Counted from the stretch's first letter, positions 1 to 5,189 are shown. The stretch is 5,189 nucleotides of DNA from UMGS1279 sp045534095 (GCA_045534095.1 JAZSJA010000019.1:1-5189); one strand, 5' to 3'. Translations and numbers: made by a program. Notes: generated by a model from the sequence alone, not told the origin.

Positions 1-179
1 GGAACGAGATTTTGCCCTTCGCACAAAACCTATTCGGATAAAAATTACCGCTATCTTTCTGGCTGCGGAACGAGATTTTGCCCTTCGCACAAAACCTATT
101 CGGATAAAAATTACCGCTATCTTTCTGGCTGCGGAACGAGATTTTGCCCTTCGCACAAAACCTATTCGGATAAAAATTA
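1..179. repeat. 66-bp perfect tandem repeat array, at least 2.7 copies, open at the left edge
   Basis: Copies lie at 1-66, 67-132 and 133-179 (the first 47 bases of the unit); similarity stops at base 180. All aligned positions are identical by eye. The unit begins GGAACGAGATTTTGCCC and ends TTTCTGGCTGC. Because 66 is a multiple of three, reading frames persist from copy to copy: plus frames 1 and 2 and two of the three minus frames have no stop in the unit, while the other two each contain one. Plus frame 1 stays open from base 1 to a TAA at 310-312 but has no ATG and no ribosome binding site inside the window. I see no strong internal hairpin and no unique spacers, so this is not a CRISPR array. 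It lies beyond the terminator of the minus-strand operon, so it is probably intergenic. It may be the end of a repeat-coding gene entering from the left, which cannot be settled here. Confidence 0.95.
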
Positions 180-180
180 T

Positions 181-289
181 CTGACTGATATATTTATAAA
201 AATAAAATCTGCAACGAAAGTGCTTTTTTCACACTTTTATTGCAGATTTTTCATTTTATTTTTATTTAAGGTGTTATATAATTTGTGTA
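181..289. other. AT-rich intergenic spacer between the tandem repeat and uxaA
   Basis: Apart from the stem-loop at 205-249, this stretch is AT-rich and shows no start codon with a ribosome binding site, no tRNA-like fold and no convincing promoter. The uxaA stop codon (TAA on the minus strand) occupies 290-292, directly next to it. Confidence 0.6.
205..249 (-). terminator. Rho-independent terminator of the uxaBA operon (probably bidirectional)
   Basis: Bases 205-222 pair with 232-249 to give an 18-bp stem with one mismatch and one G-U wobble, closing on a 9-base loop (223-231). Read on the minus strand, the stem starts about 40 bases after the uxaA stop and is followed by a T-rich tract (complement of about 191-204). 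The plus-strand side is also followed by a T-rich run (about 247-266), so it could stop transcription from the left as well. Nearly the same sequence recurs at the right edge of the window, after the hydrolase gene. Confidence 0.88.
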
Positions 290-1666
290 TTACAAGGTTA
301 CACCATCTTTAAAAATGGCAATATCCTCATATCCGTTTTTCTCACCTAAGGATTCCTTACCCTCTGCAGTTTCAATAATCAAATCGAATAAATCCTTTGT
401 AAGAGCGGATTTATCTGCTCCGTTTATAATTTCGCCTGCGTTAAAGTCCATCCAATGAGATTTTTTGTTAAATAGGGGAGTGTTAGTGGCAATTTTAAGG
501 GTGGGAACAGGTCCGCAAAGAGGAGTGCCTCTGCCGGTAGTGAAAAGTATAACGTGGGCTCCCGATGCAGTGAGATTTGTTACTGCAACCTGGTCATTAC
601 CGGGGCCGTTTACAAGGTATAAACCACCCTTGCCCTTTGGAATTTCGCCAAAGTTAACGGCACCGCGGAGGGTGACCTTACCTGCTTTTTGAACGCAGCC
701 TAAGGATTTTTCCTCCAAGGTGGAAATACCGCCGGCAATGTTGCCGGGGGATGGATTATCAGCAACGCCCTCGCCGTGGTCAATAAAATACTGTCTGAAG
801 CCTTTGAGCATATTTGAAGCGGCGTTAAAACTTTCCTCACTATCGCTACGCTCTAAAAGAATTTGCTCTGCACCAAAAGCCTCGGGCATTTCGGTCATTA
901 AAATCTTAGCGTCGTATTTGTAAAATTCATCGGCTACAAGGCCAACAAGTGGGTTTGCAGTAATACCGCTGTATCCGTCACTGCCGCCACATTTCACGCC
1001 AATTCTAAGGCTTGAAATAGGGGTGGGAACTCGTTGGTCGGTGTCGGCAATGGCTTTAAGCTCTTCAATTATTTTAAGACCTTCTGCCATTTCGTCTTCG
1101 CAGTCTTGCAAAATTAAAAACTTAATTCTTTTCTCGTTATAGTCGCCAAGTGCCTCTTTCATAAGATGAATTTCGTTGTTTTCGCAACCAAGACCAAGCA
1201 CCAAAACACCGCCGGCGTTAGGATGGTTTATAAGTCCCGAAAGGATTTTTTGAGTGTTTTTAAGGTCTCCGCCAAGCTGAGAACAGCCATAGGGGTGAGT
1301 GTATGCCTTTGCACCTGTTTTAGCGGCAAGATTTTTTGCCGCCGCATTGGCACAACCAACGGTAGGAATAATCCATATATCGTTTCTGATACCAACGTCA
1401 CCGTTTTCTCTTTTGTAGCCTAAAAAGGTTCCGTCGCACAAATCTTTTTTTGGTTCATCGTAAGGAGTATAGGTCCAATCGGTAAGCCCTTTGAGATTTG
1501 AAGCGAGGTTTTCGGGCGAAACTTTTTCGCCTATTTTAATGTCACGTTTAGCGTGACCGATGGGGAAGCCGTATTTAATAACGTTTTCACCCTCTTTAAT
1601 TTCCACAAGGGCGTATTTTTGTCCGTCGTTTTTAACTTCTACATTATCTAAAGAATGGATTTGCAT
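290..1666 (-). CDS. uxaA: D-altronate dehydratase (UxaA), 458 aa
   Basis: UxaA removes water from D-altronate to give 2-keto-3-deoxy-D-gluconate in the cytoplasmic galacturonate branch. Residues 1-60 are a short SAF domain (NVIKYGFPIGHA at 28-39). Residues 78-458 are the UxaA/GarD catalytic region, with GYKRENGDVGIRN (83-95), PTVGC (101-105), HPYGCSQLG (124-132), LGLGCENN (157-164), KCGGSDGYSGITANP (225-239), PEAFGAEQ (261-268), NPSPGN (304-309), EKSLGCVQKAG (319-329), TTGRGTP (376-382) and the C-terminal IFKDGVTL. It aligns almost throughout with the E. coli and Bacillus enzymes as I remember them. It is about 35-40 residues shorter (458 against roughly 495), mainly in the SAF domain, where the usual GHK reads GQK (15-17) and the usual HxHN reads SPEN (50-53). 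The start is well fixed: an AGAGG site (complement of 1675-1680) lies 8 nt upstream and an in-frame TAA lies at 1673-1675. It overlaps the end of uxaB by 23 bp, which suggests translational coupling. Confidence 0.95.
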   Translation of the reverse strand: MQIHSLDNVEVKNDGQKYALVEIKEGENVIKYGFPIGHAKRDIKIGEKVSPENLASNLKGLTDWTYTPYDEPKKDLCDGTFLGYKRENGDVGIRNDIWIIPTVGCANAAAKNLAAKTGAKAYTHPYGCSQLGGDLKNTQKILSGLINHPNAGGVLVLGLGCENNEIHLMKEALGDYNEKRIKFLILQDCEDEMAEGLKIIEELKAIADTDQRVPTPISSLRIGVKCGGSDGYSGITANPLVGLVADEFYKYDAKILMTEMPEAFGAEQILLERSDSEESFNAASNMLKGFRQYFIDHGEGVADNPSPGNIAGGISTLEEKSLGCVQKAGKVTLRGAVNFGEIPKGKGGLYLVNGPGNDQVAVTNLTASGAHVILFTTGRGTPLCGPVPTLKIATNTPLFNKKSHWMDFNAGEIINGADKSALTKDLFDLIIETAEGKESLGEKNGYEDIAIFKDGVTL

Positions 1667-2951
1667 TTTTAATTACCTCTTCTAAATCCGAAATATTTTC
1701 GCCCCAAAATTCGGTTTTTGCAAGAATATCAGTAAGGGATGCGTTTTTCATAAAATCAATTACGTCTGCATCATCGTTAGGGGTGGATGTTTTGTAGAAC
1801 TCAATAAGCTTTGAAAGTCCAAAAACAAGGTTTTCAGGATACTCGCCAAAACGTTTTTTGTACTCTAAAAGTGAGGGTAAAACTCTTACCTTAAATTTAC
1901 TTACAGAGTTTAAAACAATGGAGGAGAGGTAGTGCTTTATGTAGGGGTTTGCAAAACGTGTAAGAACGTTATCCGCATAATCCAAAAGCTCTTCTTTAGG
2001 TAAATCAAGGGTGGGGATAATTGAATCGAAAAGACAGGATTTAAGGAAGGTGTGCATTTTTTCATCATCCATACAGTCCTTAACCGTTTCAATACCCTCA
2101 AGCAAAGCGTAGCAAACCATAGAGGTGTGAGCACCGTTTAAAATTCTAACCTTTCTTGTGCGGTAACGCTCCAAAGCATCTTTGGTAACGATTACGTTAA
2201 GACCTGCCTTAGCAAATGGGAGCTCGCTTTCTAAATCATACTCGGTTTCGATTACCCAAAGGTGGAAGAACTCAGAGGTGTTTATCATCTTATCTTCGTA
2301 TTCAATATCGATTTTTTCATCTTTGGGGTAACCGGTGTTAATGCGGTCAACAAGGGTGTTGCAGAAAACGTTTTCTTTTTCTACCCAGTTTACAAAGTCC
2401 TCCCCTAGGTTCCAAAGCTCGGCGTATTGTAAAACGGTCTTTTTAAGATTATCACCGTTTCTGTCAATAAGCTCGCAGGGTAAAAAGATAAAACCTTTAA
2501 GACCCAAATCAAAACGCTTTTTCATAAAGATTGTTAGTTTTGCAGGGAAGCTTTTTGGGGGAGTATCGGTGATTTTATCGTTAGCATCAAAAACAATACC
2601 CGATTCGGTGGTGTTTGAAACAATAAAGCGAAGCTCGGGATTATTTGCAAGATTTAAATATTTATCAAAATCCTCGTAAGGCTTAACGCAGCCGTCAATA
2701 ACGTCAATGAGGCTTGTTTCTACACCCTCTGCACCACGAATGATGTGGGTGTAAAGTCCGTTTTGAGCATCTAAAAGGTCGCAAAGACCGTTTTCGATGG
2801 GCTGAACAACTGCAACAGAGCCGTTCCAAAGGTCAGCATCGTTTAATTTTTGAAGCATCCAATCTACAAAGCCTCGTAAAAATCCGCCCTCACCAAATTG
2901 TAAAACCTTAACAGGTCTTTGGGGCTTTTGGTATTCCATTAAATTTTTCAT
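1644..2951 (-). CDS. uxaB: Tagaturonate reductase / altronate oxidoreductase (UxaB), 435 aa
   Basis: UxaB is a cytoplasmic enzyme that reduces D-tagaturonate to D-altronate, normally with NADH, and belongs to the mannitol dehydrogenase (polyol long-chain dehydrogenase) family. The N-terminal Rossmann half opens with VLQFGEGGFLRGFVDWM (16-32), the nucleotide-binding segment typical of UxaB, followed by VVQPIENG (48-55) and FIVSNTTESGI (109-119). The FLPCELIDRNG stretch (156-166) and CNTLVDRI (197-204) are also family hallmarks. The catalytic motif K-x4-N-x2-H appears as K267, N272, H275 in KVRILNGAH, matching the spacing in mannitol 2-dehydrogenase. At 435 residues it is shorter than the E. 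coli enzyme (about 483) but is intact at both ends. The ATG at 2949-2951 is preceded 8 nt upstream by AGAGGAG; the in-frame ATG at codon 5 lacks such a site. It is the first gene of the uxaB-uxaA operon, and its last codons overlap the uxaA start. Confidence 0.94.
   Translation of the reverse strand: MKNLMEYQKPQRPVKVLQFGEGGFLRGFVDWMLQKLNDADLWNGSVAVVQPIENGLCDLLDAQNGLYTHIIRGAEGVETSLIDVIDGCVKPYEDFDKYLNLANNPELRFIVSNTTESGIVFDANDKITDTPPKSFPAKLTIFMKKRFDLGLKGFIFLPCELIDRNGDNLKKTVLQYAELWNLGEDFVNWVEKENVFCNTLVDRINTGYPKDEKIDIEYEDKMINTSEFFHLWVIETEYDLESELPFAKAGLNVIVTKDALERYRTRKVRILNGAHTSMVCYALLEGIETVKDCMDDEKMHTFLKSCLFDSIIPTLDLPKEELLDYADNVLTRFANPYIKHYLSSIVLNSVSKFKVRVLPSLLEYKKRFGEYPENLVFGLSKLIEFYKTSTPNDDADVIDFMKNASLTDILAKTEFWGENISDLEEVIKNANPFFR
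1675..1683 (-). promoter_or_regulatory. Ribosome binding site of uxaA inside the 3' end of uxaB
   Basis: The minus strand reads AGAAGAGGT here, ending 8 nt before the uxaA ATG. It lies inside the final uxaB codons, so ribosomes finishing uxaB could re-initiate on uxaA. Together with the in-frame TAA at 1673-1675 it excludes a longer UxaA N-terminus from an upstream start. Confidence 0.8.
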
Positions 2952-2959
2952 TTTAGTTT

Positions 2960-2966
2960 CTCCTCT
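2960..2966 (-). promoter_or_regulatory. Ribosome binding site of uxaB
   Basis: The minus strand reads AGAGGAG, 8 nt before the ATG at 2949-2951. This near-consensus site decides that start over the in-frame ATG four codons downstream. Confidence 0.85.
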
Positions 2967-2978
2967 AAATTGATTTGC

Positions 2979-3009
2979 TTTATGTAACGCAAAAATGTTT
3001 TGACATAAA
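2979..3009. promoter_or_regulatory. Inverted repeat in the uxaB 5' leader (possible operator or hairpin)
   Basis: TTTATGT (2979-2985) is matched by ACATAAA (3003-3009), a perfect 7-bp inverted repeat with 17 bases between the arms. A smaller ATGT-TTTG-ACAT palindrome (2995-3006) shares the right arm. Both lie downstream of the predicted uxaB transcription start, where a repressor could act as a roadblock or the RNA could fold. Short AT-rich arms like these occur by chance fairly often, so this is tentative. It does not fit the catabolite-repression (cre) consensus. Confidence 0.3.
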
Positions 3010-3036
3010 AAAATAAGCCAAAACTACTTCTATTAT

Positions 3037-3065
3037 ATTATAATACATAATCGGCAATAAAACAA
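3037..3065 (-). promoter_or_regulatory. Sigma-A type promoter of the uxaBA operon
   Basis: On the minus strand, TTGTTT (complement of 3060-3065) is separated by exactly 17 bp from a perfect TATAAT (complement of 3037-3042). Transcription would start near 3030 and give a leader of about 80 nt before the uxaB ATG. The -10 box sits within a perfect 15-bp AT palindrome (3031-3045), but no properly spaced -35 exists for the plus direction there, so I assign it only to uxaB. Confidence 0.72.
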
Positions 3066-3110
3066 TAGTTTTTGTGTAAATTTCGTAAAAATTAAGGGAT
3101 AATACTATTG
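3063..3110. promoter_or_regulatory. Paired inverted half-sites over the two divergent -35 boxes (candidate shared operator)
   Basis: CAATAGT at 3063-3069 and ACTATTG at 3104-3110 are exact inverted copies whose centres are 41 bp apart, close to four helical turns. Read in the direction of each promoter, both sites give ACTATTG followed by TTT (uxaB) or ATT (hydrolase), so each overlaps its own -35 hexamer. The plus-side copy is also the left part of a longer imperfect palindrome, TACTATTGATTAGTA (3103-3117). This arrangement would suit one regulator controlling both transcripts. No regulator gene is in the window and I do not recognise the site as that of a named family. Confidence 0.4.
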
Positions 3111-3136
3111 ATTAGTAAAACCGGATTTGCTATAAT
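3108..3136 (+). promoter_or_regulatory. Extended -10 sigma-A promoter of the glycoside hydrolase gene
   Basis: TTGATT (3108-3113) is followed after 17 bp by a perfect TATAAT (3131-3136) preceded by TGC, an extended -10 motif (TGnTATAAT). Transcription would start near 3143, leaving a leader of about 25 nt before the ATG at 3168. The promoter therefore rules out any translation start upstream of about 3143, including the TTG at 3108, which is itself the -35 box. Confidence 0.82.
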
Positions 3137-3152
3137 GAGAAAAATAACGCCG

Positions 3153-3160
3153 AAAGGGTG
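3153..3160 (+). promoter_or_regulatory. Ribosome binding site of the glycoside hydrolase gene
   Basis: AAAGGGTG lies 7 nt before the ATG at 3168. It is the only good Shine-Dalgarno match downstream of the predicted transcription start and so fixes the N-terminus. Confidence 0.75.
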
Positions 3161-3167
3161 TGTCATT

Positions 3168-5096
3168 ATGTCAAAATATATTTTAAATGCAGATTTAAAT
3201 AATCCCGTGCATAGTAATTTTGTGGGTAATGCTGCCGTATATCACGGTTATGCAGGTATGTTTGATTCCGATGGACGTATCTATACCGAGGAGCAGTGCG
3301 AAAGGGAAGCCGACCGTGCTGCCGAGCTTGGACTCAAAATTGCTCGTACTATGTATAAACAAAGGTATTCTGAGTTTGATGAAGCAACCGGCAAATGGAA
3401 CTTTGATACCCATAATATGAACTGCTTTACACGTTGGTGTGAACGTCTTCAAAAAAGAGGTATTGACGTTGCAATTCAGATAGGCTGGAACAATCCCGGT
3501 TGTGTAAACGGAACCTCGTGGAATTATCAGATTCCCGATGGCGAAAAGCTTGACTTTAAGGTTGCCCTTGATGGATATGTTGAGTGGGCTATTCAAACCC
3601 TTAAATACCTTGTTTTTGAAAAGGGACTTACCAACGTAAAATATCTTATAATGTTTACCGAGTCCCAAAACGGTGCGGGAATTCTCCCTCCCGGATATGA
3701 CCATTGCTATGATACCTGGTGTGATGCGGTAGAGGCTTTACATAATCGTTTGGTTAAGGAAAATATGCGTCATTTGTTTAAAATGGTTGGACCTAACGAG
3801 GGCTCTACCATCAGTTCGATTATGGTTAAAGCCGTTGCCGAAAGGGTTAAAGATTATATTGACGTTTATTCAAGCCATAACTATATTGGCAGTTGGGCAG
3901 ATGAAAAATCCAAGCTCGTAAAAGGCGAAACTGTGTATGTGCTTTCGAATGCGGGTGGCAGAACACAGCAAAGTGTTATTGTAGAGCCCAACACCGATTA
4001 TGAAATGACCATAACCCTTAAAGCCTTTGGTTCTAATGATAAATATGTAAGCGGTCATGTTCTTTTTGGTGCTTTTGAGCCTGATAATTTTATTGAATTC
4101 ACCCATTTCAGTGCGGGCGGTCAGCCTACAACCAGAATCAATTTAAACTCAACAAAAATGATAGATGCCGCAATACTTACAACCGAGTGGCAGGAGTATA
4201 CTCATACCTTTAATACGGGTGATTATAACGAGATTATAGTTGGTATATTTGGCGATATCAAGCAAAAAGGAATGGGTGCCTATCTTAAAAAGGTTGTTCT
4301 TACCAAAAAGGGCGAGGATAAAAATCTTCTTAATAATGCTGATTTTTCAGACCCTAGCAAATGTTATCGTACAGAGATTCCTTTTGACGTTGCAAAATGG
4401 GGTTGGCTTGAAAACTCGGCAGGTCTTGCATCTTCAAATCCTTATTACGATTGGCAACGTTGGGTAAATACCGCTATGAAATACGTTCCCGAAGGCAAGG
4501 ATTTTTGGTTTGATGAATATAACGTTAACGGTGAATTTTTGGATAATCATAATAAGCCTTTGTTTGGTACTCATCTTGCAATTGCAATGCTGGCACTTAT
4601 GACCTCGGGCGCACAGTCCAGCGTTATGTGGACCTTGTTTGATCAGCAGTGGCCTGATAGCCATTCTGATGGCAGAGATGCTTTCCACGATGGCGACCAT
4701 CGTTGGGGTGTAATGCCTACCTTCTTCCGCTCCTACACACCATATCCCGCATATTATGCCGCAGGACTTCTTTTCCGATATATGGGCGGTAGCGAAGGCA
4801 CAAAGATTTATGAGATTAAAAATGGCGAGCCTGTTTTTGGTGCAGTTACCATATCTCCCGAGGGCAAAATTGGTATCGCAGTAATAAACACCTTTGGCGG
4901 AGAGCGTGAATTTGAACTTAATTTGAGTGAGTCTTTAGGCTCGGTTAAACTCCAAAAGAGGGTATATGACCCCGCAACAATTCAGCCCGATGAAAATGCA
5001 AAACAACTTGCACCTGTTGGTGAGATTACCGTGGATAACAAAATTTCTGACACAATTCCCCCATATTCATTGATTGTTTACAGTAATATCGATTAG
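3168..5096 (+). CDS. Putative clan GH-A glycoside hydrolase with inserted CBM-like domain, 642 aa
   Basis: The protein reads as a retaining (beta/alpha)8 glycosidase. Candidate strands are LKIARTM (56-62), VAIQIGW (101-107), YLIMFTE (159-165), KMVGPN (205-210), DVYSSHNYIG (232-241), FWFDEYN (446-452) and VMWTLFDQQW (486-495). E165 after strand 4 is the likely acid/base and E450 after strand 7 the likely nucleophile. The residue before E165 is Thr, where clan GH-A normally has Asn. Residues about 250-400 resemble a CBM4/9-type jelly-roll (VIVEPNTDYEMTITLKA, then TTEWQEYTHTF, then NLLNNADFSD) placed between strands 6 and 7. Residues about 543-642 form the C-terminal beta-sandwich, ending IPPYSLIVYS. 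There is no signal peptide or membrane segment, so it is probably cytoplasmic. I cannot name the family; GH39, GH30, GH79 or an uncharacterised GH-A family are possible. Divergence from uxaBA suggests a uronic-acid-containing oligosaccharide as substrate, which is inference. The start at 3168 is chosen from promoter and ribosome binding site. Confidence 0.78.
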   Translation: MSKYILNADLNNPVHSNFVGNAAVYHGYAGMFDSDGRIYTEEQCEREADRAAELGLKIARTMYKQRYSEFDEATGKWNFDTHNMNCFTRWCERLQKRGIDVAIQIGWNNPGCVNGTSWNYQIPDGEKLDFKVALDGYVEWAIQTLKYLVFEKGLTNVKYLIMFTESQNGAGILPPGYDHCYDTWCDAVEALHNRLVKENMRHLFKMVGPNEGSTISSIMVKAVAERVKDYIDVYSSHNYIGSWADEKSKLVKGETVYVLSNAGGRTQQSVIVEPNTDYEMTITLKAFGSNDKYVSGHVLFGAFEPDNFIEFTHFSAGGQPTTRINLNSTKMIDAAILTTEWQEYTHTFNTGDYNEIIVGIFGDIKQKGMGAYLKKVVLTKKGEDKNLLNNADFSDPSKCYRTEIPFDVAKWGWLENSAGLASSNPYYDWQRWVNTAMKYVPEGKDFWFDEYNVNGEFLDNHNKPLFGTHLAIAMLALMTSGAQSSVMWTLFDQQWPDSHSDGRDAFHDGDHRWGVMPTFFRSYTPYPAYYAAGLLFRYMGGSEGTKIYEIKNGEPVFGAVTISPEGKIGIAVINTFGGEREFELNLSESLGSVKLQKRVYDPATIQPDENAKQLAPVGEITVDNKISDTIPPYSLIVYSNID

Positions 5097-5142
5097 TTTT
5101 AAGTAAAGGGACTGTAAAAAAACAAAATTTATTAAATCTCTT

Positions 5143-5189
5143 TAAATAAGAATAAAAAACTGAAATCTGCAATAAAAGTGCGAAAAAAC
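5143..5189 (+). terminator. Left half of the hydrolase terminator, cut by the window edge
   Basis: Bases 5163-5180 are identical to the minus strand of 232-249 (the first stem arm of the uxaBA terminator). The following 9 bases match its loop at 7 of 9 positions, and the AT-rich run before the arm (from about 5143) is also similar. Like the first copy it lies shortly downstream of a stop codon (5094-5096) in the same orientation relative to its gene. The second stem arm and T-tract would lie beyond base 5189, so the hairpin itself cannot be seen. Confidence 0.65.

Noticed and set aside
1..179. Possible CRISPR array
   Set aside because: The 66-bp units abut with no variable spacers between them, so it is a simple tandem repeat.
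1..312. Plus-strand gene running through the tandem repeat to TAA 310-312
   Set aside because: The frame is open, but there is no start or ribosome binding site in view and its last third crosses a clear terminator hairpin and AT-rich spacer. Kept only as a possibility under the repeat, not called as a CDS.
465..1423. Several plus-strand open frames opposite uxaA (465-692, 720-923, 1166-1423)
   Set aside because: They are antisense shadows of a protein whose motifs match UxaA throughout; no ribosome binding sites or family features.
2335..2679. 114-codon plus-strand open frame opposite uxaB
   Set aside because: It is antisense to clear UxaB coding sequence, including family-typical segments, and has no protein-like features of its own.
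2983..2998. Catabolite-responsive (cre) element in the divergent region
   Set aside because: TGTAACGC resembles the start of the consensus but lacks one base of the required spacing, and the second half does not fit.
3000..3005. Consensus TTGACA as a plus-strand -35 box
   Set aside because: No -10 lies 16-18 bp downstream; the nearest TATTAT is 25 bp away and TATAAT 33 bp away. A better promoter for the hydrolase exists at 3108-3136.
3195..3704. 169-codon minus-strand open frame opposite the hydrolase gene
   Set aside because: It lies wholly within a strongly supported coding region, has no recognisable motif, and is a shadow of the opposite strand.

Overview
The window looks like a piece of chromosome, or a whole short contig, from a low-GC Gram-positive bacterium, probably a polysaccharide-degrading member of the Clostridia. 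The pointers are purine-rich Shine-Dalgarno sites 7-8 nt before each start, strong sigma-A type promoters, very AT-rich intergenic DNA, and proteins that read like those of Firmicutes. This placement is inferred from style and was not tested by a search.

Layout: (1) Positions 1-179 hold 2.7 perfect copies of a 66-bp tandem repeat that runs off the left edge. (2) An AT-rich spacer follows, with a strong stem-loop at 205-249 that acts as the 3' terminator of the next operon. (3) Two overlapping minus-strand genes, uxaB (1644-2951) then uxaA (290-1666), form a hexuronate catabolic operon. UxaB reduces D-tagaturonate to D-altronate, and UxaA dehydrates altronate to 2-keto-3-deoxy-D-gluconate (KDG). 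(4) A 216-bp divergent control region (2952-3167) carries two well-formed back-to-back promoters. (5) One plus-strand gene (3168-5096) encodes a 642-residue putative clan GH-A glycoside hydrolase with a carbohydrate-binding-like beta-sandwich inserted in its barrel and no visible signal peptide. (6) The right edge stops inside a second copy of the same terminator found at 205-249.

The likely biology is intracellular use of a galacturonate-containing glycan, such as pectin fragments. The hydrolase would release sugar or uronic acid from imported oligosaccharides, and UxaB/UxaA would carry galacturonate-derived tagaturonate towards KDG. The isomerase (UxaC), the KDG kinase and aldolase, and any transporter or regulator are not in the window.

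The points most worth a second look are: matched ACTATTG half-sites over both divergent -35 boxes, about four helical turns apart; the unusual hydrolase (Thr in place of the usual Asn before the acid/base Glu, plus the domain insertion); a shortened UxaA SAF domain lacking its usual histidines; the repeated terminator element; and the perfect 66-bp tandem repeat, which is open in four of six frames. No complete new multi-gene system is visible.
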